The notes beneath the pieces are model-generated. The model did no database searches, was not told where the DNA came from, and worked only from the letters and a program-made list of their open reading frames with translations. This document shows positions 1 through 6,761 of a stretch of 14,001 nt of DNA, piece by piece. Location of the stretch: assembly GCA_944380945.1 (NCBI GenBank), contig CALWJG010000024.1, positions 1 through 14,001 on the forward strand, written 5' to 3'. Position numbers and translations under genes: made by a program. The DNA comes from an uncultured Agathobaculum sp. Lineage in GTDB: Bacteria; Bacillota; Clostridia; Oscillospirales; Butyricicoccaceae. Each line of letters begins with the position of its first letter. Position 1 is the stretch's first letter.

Positions 1-2
1 GG

Positions 3-74
3 CTCGAGATCGCCGGGCAGACCGTGCCGGATATGATCCGGGAATTGCAGAAGATCGGCATGTATAAGGGATAG
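3..74 (+). CDS. C-terminal end of an unidentified plus-strand gene (partial)
   Basis: An open frame enters from the left edge and ends at a TAG stop at 72-74. The visible 23 residues include EIAGQTVPDMIRELQKIGMY and look like an ordinary amphipathic protein end. A strong hairpin with a T-run follows 16 bases later, which supports a real gene end here. The family cannot be identified from so few residues. It is the only plus-strand gene in the window and points towards the TraX-family gene. Confidence 0.6.
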   Translation, partial: LEIAGQTVPDMIRELQKIGMYKG

Positions 75-90
75 CACGCATCCCATCAAC

Positions 91-128
91 AAAGCCCTGC
101 CTGTTTACGAAGTACAGACAGGGCTTTT
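91..128 (+). terminator. Rho-independent terminator between convergent genes
   Basis: AAAGCCCTG (91-99) pairs with CAGGGCTTT (119-127), and inside it CTGT (101-104) pairs with ACAG (114-117). TTTT follows on the plus strand. It sits 16 bases after the stop of the plus-strand partial gene and 13 bases before the stop of the minus-strand TraX-family gene, so it may serve both. The T-run is better on the plus strand. Confidence 0.75.
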
Positions 129-140
129 GGCATCCGGCGG

Positions 141-1010
141 CTAAAACTTGATCAAGATACAGATTTCGCGGATCAGGCCGAGCACGAGCAGATGGCCGGG
201 GTAAAAAACATAGAAAAAGTATTTGGGGAGCGGCTGTCGCCCCTTCTCGCCATGATACCGCCACAGCAGCGCACACGCGATCAGCGCCATAACGGTGTAA
301 AATATCGCACGACTGGGCGACGCCTCAATCGGCATCCTTCCGCCCATGGGCAGAAACAGGTATTCCGCTGCGCACCACACCGCCAGCACGGCCAGCCGAA
401 GGGGCTCGTTTGGAACCGCATAGAGCAGGACAGCCAGCGGCACGACCGTCTGCCAGTAATCGCACTGGCCAAGCGCCGCGAGCGCCCAGAGCAGCATCCA
501 CACTGCAATCAGCAGAACGAGCAGCAGAATCCGGCGCCCGGGATGCCTGCTGCTGTGCGCGCGGTAGCGCTGATAGCAGAAAACTGCGAACGCACCCAGA
601 AACAGGCCAAAGCACACATTCTGGATGCCGCCCTGCCACAGGGTCACATGTGCGGTCCATTCCTGCAGCAAAGGATTGTCGATCGTCGCCGGATCTGTTG
701 TGTAGCGCATATAATTGAACGAAGAAAAAGCGAAATCGTAAAACGGCTCGGACAGCAGACCGACAGCGAGCAGGCGCAGCAGATACCGCCGCATATCGTG
801 CGTTTTCATGCAGCCGACCGCTACAAAATAAACAAATATCGGAAAGGCGATCCGACCGATCCCCTCCATGGTTGTGTAGAAATAATATCCAAACCCGACA
901 TAGCTGTGAAACGGGGCAAAAACCTTGTTGATATGGTCGATCAGCATGGCCGCTGCCGCAATGACCTTGAGCTGCGCTGCGGAAAATGACAAACCATTTG
1001 ACTTTGACAT
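141..1010 (-). CDS. TraX-family integral membrane protein
   Basis: A 289-residue polytopic membrane protein of the TraX family. The name comes from the F-plasmid pilin N-acetylase. Chromosomal homologues are common in Clostridia, where their substrate is not established. Visible family traits are an N-terminal LKVIAAAAMLIDHINKVF segment (residues about 14-31) with an H-containing helix, RIAFPIFVYF (53-62), LLSEPFYDFAF (85-95), several hydrophobic helices between 130 and 250, and a closing KYFFYVFYPGHLLVLGLI segment. I chose the ATG at 1008-1010 because GGGGGTGA lies just upstream and the family begins here; the frame stays open about 100 codons further upstream, but that part is arginine-rich and does not look like protein. 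It stands alone, with no conjugation genes nearby. An acyltransferase role is possible but only inferred. Confidence 0.85.
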   Translation of the reverse strand: MSKSNGLSFSAAQLKVIAAAAMLIDHINKVFAPFHSYVGFGYYFYTTMEGIGRIAFPIFVYFVAVGCMKTHDMRRYLLRLLAVGLLSEPFYDFAFSSFNYMRYTTDPATIDNPLLQEWTAHVTLWQGGIQNVCFGLFLGAFAVFCYQRYRAHSSRHPGRRILLLVLLIAVWMLLWALAALGQCDYWQTVVPLAVLLYAVPNEPLRLAVLAVWCAAEYLFLPMGGRMPIEASPSRAIFYTVMALIACALLWRYHGEKGRQPLPKYFFYVFYPGHLLVLGLIREICILIKF

Positions 1011-1023
1011 GCACTCACCCCCT

Positions 1024-1029
1024 ATTATA
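1024..1029 (-). promoter_or_regulatory. Possible -10 box upstream of the TraX-family gene
   Basis: The minus strand reads TATAAT here, but there is no recognisable -35 box 16-18 bases upstream. The box lies so close to the Shine-Dalgarno site (GGGGGTGA) and ATG that a transcript from it would start within the Shine-Dalgarno site. It may be chance, and the real promoter may lie further upstream in the AT-richer part around 1070-1105. Confidence 0.25.
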
Positions 1030-1082
1030 TTCAGCATAACCGCCGGCGGCGCCGGGCGCAAGCCCCAATATGCACAAAATGG

Positions 1083-1095
1083 AAATGCTGCATTT
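1083..1095. repeat. Short palindrome AAATGC-T-GCATTT
   Basis: A perfect 6+1+6 palindrome in the AT-richer gap between the TraX-family gene and the small exported protein gene. It lies about 75 bases upstream of the TraX ATG, where an operator could sit, but nothing shows that it binds a regulator. Confidence 0.3.
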
Positions 1096-1123
1096 GTAAA
1101 AAAACGCCCGCGCCGACAGGCAG

Positions 1124-1152
1124 AAAAGGCTGGCGCAGTGCGCCAGCCTTTT
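1124..1152 (-). terminator. Rho-independent terminator after the small exported protein gene
   Basis: A perfect inverted repeat: AAAAGGCTGGCGC (1124-1136) and GCGCCAGCCTTTT (1140-1152), with a 3-base loop. On the minus strand it comes 21 bases after the stop at 1174 and its stem ends in TTTT. A further T7 tract follows at 1098-1104. It closes the two-gene unit that begins with the flavodoxin/ferredoxin gene. Confidence 0.85.
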
Positions 1153-1173
1153 TCTCTCTTCACCCTGCCGGCA

Positions 1174-1671
1174 TCACACCGCCGGGACGAACTCGTCCAG
1201 CGCCTGCAGCCAGCTCTCCCGAATGGTCTGCCCGTCCAGCCGGCGCAGCACACTGCCCTCCAGCATCTGCTCGGCGAAATCCGCGCCCGCGGGCTGCAAC
1301 GCCGCATAATAGTCCTTGAGCGGCGTGCCCTCCGGCTGCTCTGAGCCGAGATACCGCAGGCGGCTGCCGCCTTCAGCGGCGAACCGATGGACGCGCTCCC
1401 CCTCGCGGCAGGTCAGCACGCCGTCCGCAAACACGCACGTCCCCTCCCCCATGGAGGAATACTGCGCGCCGAAGGACAGCGCAAAAGCCCCCTGCGACAG
1501 GTCCACCCAGAGCGTCGGGTAATACATCTGCTCAACACTGTTCGTGACGGACGCAGGCGCCGCGGTATACCGCCCTGCGGCGGGCGGGCTTTCCCAAATC
1601 ATTCTGCTCGCCATGCTGCAGGCGATCCCGAAGCAGAGCAGCAGGACAGCGTAAACCTTCCGCATTGTCAT
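1174..1671 (-). CDS. Small exported or membrane-anchored protein, unknown function
   Basis: A 165-residue protein that I do not recognise. It begins MTMRKVYAVLLLCFGIACSM, a short basic start followed by a hydrophobic stretch. This suggests a signal peptide or N-terminal anchor; the Cys at residue 18 is only a weak lipobox (G-I-A-C). The rest (about residues 25-165) is soluble and rich in Gly, Glu and aromatic residues, with several probable beta-strands. The start at 1671 is chosen because GGAGG lies 5 bases upstream; ATG at 1665 or 1683 is also possible. The gene begins 21 bases after the stop of the flavodoxin/ferredoxin gene, so the two are probably co-transcribed. Confidence 0.7.
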   Translation of the reverse strand: MTMRKVYAVLLLCFGIACSMASRMIWESPPAAGRYTAAPASVTNSVEQMYYPTLWVDLSQGAFALSFGAQYSSMGEGTCVFADGVLTCREGERVHRFAAEGGSRLRYLGSEQPEGTPLKDYYAALQPAGADFAEQMLEGSVLRRLDGQTIRESWLQALDEFVPAV

Positions 1672-1692
1672 TCTCTCCTCCATCTGCGGTGC

Positions 1693-2514
1693 TCACAGGA
1701 ACAGGCTGACCGCCGCGCGGCGCTTGTAGCCCTCCTCGAGCTCGGATTTGTGGTATAAGTACCCCGCGTCATCATAGAACTTCGCGCCCCGCGGGCATTT
1801 TTTGATGCACGCGCCGCACTTGATGCAGATGCCCGTGTACTCGCGCACGTTCTGCGGGTCGATCGACCCCATCGGGCACAGTGCGGCGCAGAGGCCGCAA
1901 TCGTCGCACCGCTCGCTGGTCTTGGGCTTGACCTTGCGGATGTCGATCGGGTTGCCCGCGCGGTCGCGCGGCTGGTAGTAGTCGCGGTCCGCCCGGGCGC
2001 GGCCGGAAACTTCGATCAGCGGCGTATCCGCGTTCACAGCAGGCACGCGCGCGGCCAATTCCGCCGCGAACCGCTCCGCCAGCGCGAGGTCGTCCGCATC
2101 CGGCCGGTCGGCGGCGAGCGTCTCGGAGAACGAATGCTCGCCCACAAACGCCGCGGCCGCAAACGGATGAAAGCCGTTGTCCGCCAGAATGTCCCGCAGC
2201 TCGATGAGCGAATCGTCAAACGCGCGGTTGCCGAAGGTCACGACCGGCACCGCCGCCGCGCCGCCGCCCTGCACGGTCGCCAGATATTTGAGCAGCACAT
2301 TGGGCACGCGGCCGGCGTAGGTCGGCGTGCCGAACACCACCACGTCCGCCGGGCCGAAATCCGGCGCGCCCTGCCGCGCGGCGGGCAGCGTGAAATCGTA
2401 TTCCTCACACGGCAGCCCCAGTTTGTCCGCCATTTTGCCCGCGATCGCGGTCACCACCTTTTGGGTCGTGCCGGTGGCGCTCCAATACATTGCCCAGACC
2501 CGTTTTGCCTGCAT
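1693..2514 (-). CDS. Flavodoxin / 2x[4Fe-4S] ferredoxin fusion protein (EFR1-type)
   Basis: A 273-residue cytoplasmic electron carrier joining an N-terminal flavodoxin-like domain (about 1-160) to a C-terminal bacterial ferredoxin domain (about 195-250). The FMN phosphate loop is visible as SATGTTQ (12-18). The two cluster motifs are C203-x2-C206-x2-C209-x3-C213-P and C230-x2-C233-x2-C236-x3-C240-P, both complete. This layout matches the EFR1 family of strict anaerobes. The partner enzyme is unknown; the small downstream gene is a candidate accessory by position only. ATG at 2514 is chosen for its GGAGG 9 bases upstream and because the flavodoxin fold starts at once. A good SigA-type promoter lies 35-64 bases upstream. 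Confidence 0.9.
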   Translation of the reverse strand: MQAKRVWAMYWSATGTTQKVVTAIAGKMADKLGLPCEEYDFTLPAARQGAPDFGPADVVVFGTPTYAGRVPNVLLKYLATVQGGGAAAVPVVTFGNRAFDDSLIELRDILADNGFHPFAAAAFVGEHSFSETLAADRPDADDLALAERFAAELAARVPAVNADTPLIEVSGRARADRDYYQPRDRAGNPIDIRKVKPKTSERCDDCGLCAALCPMGSIDPQNVREYTGICIKCGACIKKCPRGAKFYDDAGYLYHKSELEEGYKRRAAVSLFL

Positions 2515-2548
2515 GATGCAGCCCTCCCTGTCCTGTTTTGTTATCCCA

Positions 2549-2578
2549 AGTATAGCAGACCGCCCGGCTCCCGTCAAA
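2549..2578 (-). promoter_or_regulatory. SigA-type promoter for the flavodoxin/ferredoxin gene
   Basis: On the minus strand TTTGAC (2573-2578) is followed by an 18-base spacer and TATACT (2549-2554). It lies just downstream of the dcd terminator and leaves a leader of about 28 bases with GGAGG before the ATG at 2514. Terminator followed by promoter makes the flavodoxin/ferredoxin gene the start of a new transcription unit. Confidence 0.8.
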
Positions 2579-2596
2579 GCTGCGCTTGCCCGGCGG

Positions 2597-2636
2597 CTGA
2601 AAAAACGCCCTGCGGCGCGCAGCCGTCAGGGCGTTT
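2597..2636 (-). terminator. Rho-independent terminator of the trmK-nif3-rqcH-dcd operon
   Basis: AAACGCCCTG (2603-2612) and CAGGGCGTTT (2627-2636) form a perfect 10-bp stem. In the minus direction the stem runs into a T6 tract. It lies 15 bases after the dcd stop. Confidence 0.9.
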
Positions 2637-2651
2637 GATCTCTCGTTTCGG

Positions 2652-3170
2652 TTATTCGAAATCCCGGTAGAGCAGGCTCGGCTGGATGCCGGTGTTGTTC
2701 TGGTACTTACCGCTCGCGTAAACGTCGTACTCGCCGTCGATGTCGTGGTAGTAGATCTGGCAGATCTCCACGTTGGGATAGATGCGGATGGGCTGCACGC
2801 AGAAGATCTCGAGCGTCCAGTAGCCCGCAAAGCCCACATCGCCGAAGCCCGCCGTCACATGGATGAACAGGCCCAGCCGTCCGGTGGACGAGCGGCCCTC
2901 CAGCATGGGGACATAGCGGTCGGTTTTGGTGTATTCGTTCGTGCGGCCGAGGTACAGCCGGTTGGGCTCGAGCAGCAGCCCCTCCTCGGGGATCTCGATG
3001 CGGTGCGCGGTATTGGGCTTTTTCATGTCGAGCACCGGCTCGTCGTACACGAGCAGCTCGTTTGCCAGCGACAGGTTGTAGCTGTTGGGGTTGACGCGCT
3101 TCGGGTCAAACGGCTCGATGACGATCTCCCGGCCCATATGCCTGACGATCTCCCTGCCGGATAAAATCAT
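2652..3170 (-). CDS. dcd: dCTP deaminase, possibly dUMP-forming
   Basis: A 172-residue enzyme of the dCTP deaminase/dUTPase superfamily that feeds dUMP to thymidylate synthesis. The core motifs are EGRSSTGRLG (91-100), HVTAGFGDVGFAG (104-116) and WTLEIF (118-123), whose E121 matches the catalytic glutamate of the family. The C-terminal GKYQNNTGIQPS closes over the nucleotide. The AGFGDVGFAG segment differs from the A-H-R-I-D-P-G-W-S-G form of monofunctional E. coli Dcd and resembles bifunctional deaminase/dUTPase members, so direct dCTP to dUMP conversion is plausible but inferred. AGGAGGAA lies just before the ATG at 3170. It is the last gene of its operon, 54 bases after rqcH. Confidence 0.9.
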   Translation of the reverse strand: MILSGREIVRHMGREIVIEPFDPKRVNPNSYNLSLANELLVYDEPVLDMKKPNTAHRIEIPEEGLLLEPNRLYLGRTNEYTKTDRYVPMLEGRSSTGRLGLFIHVTAGFGDVGFAGYWTLEIFCVQPIRIYPNVEICQIYYHDIDGEYDVYASGKYQNNTGIQPSLLYRDFE

Positions 3171-3224
3171 GGGGTTCCTCCTGTTCGTTTGCGCGGCCGC
3201 ACTCGCCGGCGGCGCGCCCTTGGT

Positions 3225-5000
3225 TTATTCCACGCGCAGCTTTTCGACCGCCGCCTCGTCCGGCGTGACGAACGCGGTCTGGTACACATGGTAGATCACC
3301 ATGCCGGGCTTGGCGCCCGCGGGCTTTTTGACCTGCCGCACGGGCGTGTAGTCCACCGGCACGCGCGACGAGGTGCGCGCCTTGGAGTGGTACGCCGCGA
3401 TCATGGCGGCCTCGGTCATGGCCTGATCGGTGGGTTCGCGGCCGTCGGTCACGAGGATGACGTGCGAGCCGTGGATCTTCTGCGTATGGAACCAGATGTC
3501 GCTCTTGAACGCGGTCTTGAGCGTGAGCAGGTCGTTCTGCAGGTTGTTCTTGCCCGCGAACACGTCAAAGCCGTCGCTCGTGCGGTAGTGGAAGGGCTTG
3601 GCCTGCACCGGCTTTGCCCGCTGCTTTTTGTTGCGCGCCTGCTTGGCGGAGAGCACGCCCGCCTGCGTCAGCTCCTCGCGCAGCTGGGCGAGGTCGCGCT
3701 CGCTCTCGGCCTCGCCGAGGTTTACCAGCACGCTCTCCAGATAGTCCAGCTCCGCGCGCCCCTGCGCGAGCTGCTGCGTGAGCACCTCCTCAGCGGTCTT
3801 GGCCTTGTTGTACAGCTTGAAGTACCGCTGGGCGTTCTGCTGGGGCGTCAGGCGCACGTCGAGCGTGATCTCGACCGTGGGGCAGCCCTCGTCGTAATAG
3901 TCCACGACCGACGCCTTGCGCATGCCCTTTTCCAGCTGGTAGAGGTTGGCCGTGATCAGATCGCCCATGCGCTTGTACTGCTCGCGGCTGCGCGTCGCGT
4001 CCAGCTCCTTCTGCTGGGCGGCGAGCTTGCGCGCAAGGCGGTCGCGCGCGGTCGTCACCGTGCGGTGCAGGTCGGACGAGCGGCGCGCCATGCGCTCCGC
4101 CCTGCCCTTTTTCTCAAAAAACTGCGCGAGCAGCGCGGAAAAGCTGTCCGCGCGCGTCACGTTCATCGCGCCCTCGTACTGCGTGACCGGCAGGAAGGTG
4201 AAATCGAACACCCCGCCGTCCTCCGCGCGCGTGAGCAGGAAGGGCTTCCAGCGCTTTTCGCGCACAAAGCCCATCAGGTCGTCAAACACTGTGCCGAGCG
4301 TTTGCCGCTCGTCTGCGGTCATCCGGCCGAGGGGCCTGGCTGCGTCCCCGGTCGCGCGGTAGGACAGCTCGCGGCACAAAAGCGGCGAAAAGCCGAGCAG
4401 CTGCGAGAGCAGGAAGCGGTCGAGGGTCTGGTCCCCGTCCGCCTGCGCGGCCGCGGCGGCCAGCCCTGCGCCCGAGAGCGCGAACGGGTCGTGCTTGTCC
4501 TGCGGGGGCGGCATGCGGTAAAACAGCCCGGGCAGCACCTGCCGCTTGCCGGACAGGTCGCCGTCCACGCGGCGCAGCGCGTCGATGATGCGCCCGTCCC
4601 CGCCGCACAGGATGACGTTGGAGTGCTTGCCCATCAGCTCGCAGACCAGGCTCTTTTTGCAGGCCACGCCCATTTCGTCCGTGGTGTCCAGCTCGATCGA
4701 GAACATGCGCTCGACCGCGGGCTGGGTGACGGACGCGATCTTCGCGCCCTGCACATGCTTGCGCAGCAGCATGCAGAACATGGGCGGCGCGGCCGGGTTC
4801 TCGCGCGCGGCGTCGATAAAGTGCGCGCGCGGCGCGCCCGCGGCGATCGAGAGCAGCAGGCGGCGCGCGCCGCCCTGCCCGCGCGTCTGCAGCACGATCT
4901 CGTCCCGGTCGGGCTGGTAGACCTTTTCGATGCGGCAGCCCGCCAGCGCGGTATTCAGTTCCTCTGTCACTGCCCCGAGGCAGATAGCGTCTAATGGCAT
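3225..5000 (-). CDS. rqcH: RqcH (NFACT family) ribosome quality control factor
   Basis: A 591-residue homologue of eukaryotic Rqc2/NEMF, often annotated as fibronectin-binding protein FbpA. In Bacillus, RqcH binds stalled 50S subunits and, with tRNA-Ala, adds C-terminal alanine tails that mark nascent chains for degradation. Domains by eye: NFACT-N (about 1-200), a helical/coiled-coil middle with basic and acidic helices (about 290-460), and NFACT-R near the C terminus, including YRTSDGFDVFAGKNNLQND (472-490) and SDIWFHTQKIHGSHVIL (500-516). The pair reported as D97-R98 in B. subtilis RqcH appears here as E97-R98. The length is normal. The start at 5000 follows nif3 by 12 bases, and its Shine-Dalgarno site (AAGGAAG) overlaps the nif3 stop codon, so translation is probably coupled. 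Confidence 0.93.
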   Translation of the reverse strand: MPLDAICLGAVTEELNTALAGCRIEKVYQPDRDEIVLQTRGQGGARRLLLSIAAGAPRAHFIDAARENPAAPPMFCMLLRKHVQGAKIASVTQPAVERMFSIELDTTDEMGVACKKSLVCELMGKHSNVILCGGDGRIIDALRRVDGDLSGKRQVLPGLFYRMPPPQDKHDPFALSGAGLAAAAAQADGDQTLDRFLLSQLLGFSPLLCRELSYRATGDAARPLGRMTADERQTLGTVFDDLMGFVREKRWKPFLLTRAEDGGVFDFTFLPVTQYEGAMNVTRADSFSALLAQFFEKKGRAERMARRSSDLHRTVTTARDRLARKLAAQQKELDATRSREQYKRMGDLITANLYQLEKGMRKASVVDYYDEGCPTVEITLDVRLTPQQNAQRYFKLYNKAKTAEEVLTQQLAQGRAELDYLESVLVNLGEAESERDLAQLREELTQAGVLSAKQARNKKQRAKPVQAKPFHYRTSDGFDVFAGKNNLQNDLLTLKTAFKSDIWFHTQKIHGSHVILVTDGREPTDQAMTEAAMIAAYHSKARTSSRVPVDYTPVRQVKKPAGAKPGMVIYHVYQTAFVTPDEAAVEKLRVE

Positions 5001-5012
5001 AGGACTTCTTCC

Positions 5013-5789
5013 TTATACAAACTGGATGCAGTCCGCATGGCGCGCGGACACCGCCGTGCGCACCTGCGGGAAGGCCGCGCCGACCTGCTCGGCGAACACG
5101 GCCGCGACCGGGTTCTCGGTCGGGAAATGGCCGGCGTCCACCAGCGTCAGCCCGATCGACTGCGCGCGCTGCATCAGGTCATAGCTGCAGTCGCCGATGA
5201 CGAACGCGTCCGCGCCCTTGGCCTTGGCGCAGTCCATCAGCTTGCCGCACGCGCCGCCGCCCACCGCCACGCGGCGGATGGGCTTTCCGCCGTCGCAGAA
5301 GCGCACACCGCCCGCGCGCAGGCACTCCTTGACGTAGAGCGCGAACTCGCGCGGCTGCATCTCGCGCGGCAGGTCGCCCACGCGGCCCAGCATGCCGTTC
5401 TCGCCCGCGTCCATGTGCTCCACGCCGGTCAGGAACAGCGCGGAGGCCAGCGCGTCGTTGACGCCGCCCTCGGCGCAGTCCGCGTTGGTGTGCATGCAGA
5501 TGAGCGCGATGTCGTGCCTGACCGCTGCGCGCAGCACGCGGCCGGTGGCGTCGTCCCCGGTCACGCGGCTGACCGAGGTGAAGATCGCCGGGTGGTGCGC
5601 CACGATCAGCTGCGCGCCCTGCTCGGCGGCCTCCTGCACCACCTGCTCGGTCACGTCGAGCGCGCACAGCACGCCCGTGACCTCCTGCGTGCGCTCGCCG
5701 CACAGCAGGCCGACGTTATCCCAGCTCTCGGCGAGCTCATAGGGGGCAAAGCCCTCGAGAAAGGTCAGAATATCCTGTACAGTCGTCAT
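5013..5789 (-). CDS. Nif3-like dinuclear metal-centre protein
   Basis: A 258-residue protein of the Nif3/YqfO/YbgI family, which forms toroidal hexamers with two metal ions per subunit. Its cellular reaction is unsettled; GTP cyclohydrolase I type 2 is a common but doubtful label. Probable metal ligands are H65 and H66 (VAHHP), D104 (HTNAD), H221 and E225 (GHFPTE). WDNVGLL (23-29) and the ALDVTEQVV stretch (43-51) are also typical. It is the short form, without the extra PII-like insert of Bacillus YqfO. Its ATG overlaps the trmK stop as ATGA, and GGAGG lies within the end of trmK, so the pair is translationally coupled, as is usual for trmK-nif3 in Firmicutes. Confidence 0.93.
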   Translation of the reverse strand: MTTVQDILTFLEGFAPYELAESWDNVGLLCGERTQEVTGVLCALDVTEQVVQEAAEQGAQLIVAHHPAIFTSVSRVTGDDATGRVLRAAVRHDIALICMHTNADCAEGGVNDALASALFLTGVEHMDAGENGMLGRVGDLPREMQPREFALYVKECLRAGGVRFCDGGKPIRRVAVGGGACGKLMDCAKAKGADAFVIGDCSYDLMQRAQSIGLTLVDAGHFPTENPVAAVFAEQVGAAFPQVRTAVSARHADCIQFV

Positions 5790-6475
5790 TTCATTCCCTC
5801 CAATGCGTCGTTGATCGCCCGCACCAGCGCACGCTGATCATCCAGCCGCTGCGGGTCGGGCTGTTCCGCGCGCTCCATGCCCGCCAGCGCGCGCCTCTCG
5901 CGCACGAGCAGATGGCGCAGGTAATCCGCCGCGCCGTCCGCGCGCAGCAGCGCGGGCGAAAACGCGCACTGCGCGAGCGGGACCTGCCTTGCCTGCCCGC
6001 CGCCGCGGGCCGCTATCACCACATAGTGCCGCCGCCCCTCGCGGCAGGGCGCTTCGCGCTCGATCGCATACCCATGCGCCCAGAGCCACTGGCGCAGCTC
6101 ATAGGCCATGGTCATGGGCTGCAGGAGCAGCAGATGCGCGCCGTCCGCCGTCCAGGGCGCGGCGCGCAGGATGTCCGCGATCGTCTGCCCGCCCATTCCG
6201 GCGATGCTGACCGTGTCGCACTCGTCCGGCCGCACGGCGTCCAGCCCGGGCGCAAGGCGCAGGGACAGCGATACGCCATGCTCCTGTGCATTGCGCGCCG
6301 CGTGGCCGAGCGGGCCCGCGCCGATGTCCGACCCGATGGCGGACGCGACGCGCCCCGCGCGCAGCAGCGCGATCGGCAGCTTGCCGTGGTCCGTGCCCAC
6401 GTCCGCCAGACGCGCGCCCGGCGGCACCAGCGCGGCCAGACAGGCGAGCCGCGGCGTCAATACCATACTTTCCAT
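5786..6475 (-). CDS. trmK: tRNA (adenine(22)-N1)-methyltransferase TrmK
   Basis: A 229-residue class I SAM-dependent methyltransferase that makes m1A22 in tRNA. SAM motif I is ADVGTDHGKLP (24-34). An SDIG stretch follows motif II, and SIAGMGGQTI (90-99) is the family-specific segment after the motif IV Asp. The C-terminal third is helical, charged and leucine-rich (about 170-229), as expected for the tRNA-binding helical domain. The start MESMVLTPRL at 6475 is chosen because the family begins with L-T-x-R-L-x-x-[IL]-A; the frame stays open further upstream but without protein-like sequence. The Shine-Dalgarno site is modest (GGGTGA) and directly follows the U-tract of the previous gene's terminator, which is unusual. 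Confidence 0.92.
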   Translation of the reverse strand: MESMVLTPRLACLAALVPPGARLADVGTDHGKLPIALLRAGRVASAIGSDIGAGPLGHAARNAQEHGVSLSLRLAPGLDAVRPDECDTVSIAGMGGQTIADILRAAPWTADGAHLLLLQPMTMAYELRQWLWAHGYAIEREAPCREGRRHYVVIAARGGGQARQVPLAQCAFSPALLRADGAADYLRHLLVRERRALAGMERAEQPDPQRLDDQRALVRAINDALEGMK

Positions 6476-6485
6476 TGTTTCACCC

Positions 6486-6525
6486 AAAAAAACAGGGCCG
6501 GCTTGCGACCGCCGGCCCCGGTTTT
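6486..6525 (-). terminator. Rho-independent terminator after the DUF1858 gene
   Basis: GGGCCGGC (6495-6502) pairs with GCCGGCCC (6511-6518), extended by AAAAC/GTTTT outside a small bulge. In the minus direction it is followed by a T7 tract (6486-6492). It begins 3 bases after the DUF1858 stop. The T7 tract touches the trmK Shine-Dalgarno site, so trmK transcription must either read through or start inside this structure. Confidence 0.88.
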
Positions 6526-6528
6526 CTC

Positions 6529-6729
6529 TTACTCGCCCAGAAAGGCGTTGAGCTTGGCAACCAGTTCGTCCGCATTGGTGCCGTGCACCATGCAGGCCTC
6601 CTCGATGCTCTCGCCCTGCGAAGCGGGGCAGCCCAGACAGTGCATGCCGATCTCCATAAAGAACTTCGCCGTGTCCAGATTGAGGTTGAGGACCTCGCCG
6701 ATCGTGGTCTTTTTCGTAATTGCAGCCAT
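6529..6729 (-). CDS. DUF1858 (hybrid-cluster-associated redox disulfide) small protein
   Basis: A 66-residue stand-alone DUF1858 domain. The family is thought to be redox-related because it carries a conserved C-x-x-C and often occurs beside hybrid-cluster (prismane) proteins; its function is not established. Visible signs are KTTIGEVLNLNLDTAKFF (7-24), HCLGCPAS with C31 and C34 (30-37), a third Cys at 46, and the helical HGTNADELVAKLNAFL end. ATG at 6729 has AGGAGG 7 bases upstream. Own promoter and terminator make it a monocistronic unit, and no hybrid-cluster protein gene is visible here. Confidence 0.92.
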   Translation of the reverse strand: MAAITKKTTIGEVLNLNLDTAKFFMEIGMHCLGCPASQGESIEEACMVHGTNADELVAKLNAFLGE

Positions 6730-6761
6730 GATGCAACCTCCTGTGATTTTATTTTGAAAAC

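Noticed and set aside
141..1010. The TraX-family gene as a sign of a conjugative element.
   Set aside because: No relaxase, coupling protein, pilus, integrase or attachment-site genes lie nearby, and chromosomal TraX-family genes are common in Clostridia.
3190..3222. NotI- and AscI-like sequences and an imperfect GC hairpin between rqcH and dcd, as a sign of a cloning scar or terminator.
   Set aside because: Eight-base GC-only sites are expected in DNA this GC-rich. The hairpin has a bulge and no T-tract, and the flanking genes form a normal operon.
3189..4994. A 601-codon open frame on the plus strand opposite rqcH, with similar very long frames opposite glmS (8134-9837), glmM (10052-11647) and ruvAB/C (12390-13691).
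   Set aside because: These are antisense shadows caused by high third-position GC. Their translations are full of Arg, His, Ala and Gly repeats, with no recognisable domains and no ribosome sites.
5179..6089. Alternative frames inside nif3 and trmK that are rich in Arg and Gly.
   Set aside because: They lie in other frames of well-supported genes with clear catalytic or metal motifs and have typical GC-driven composition.
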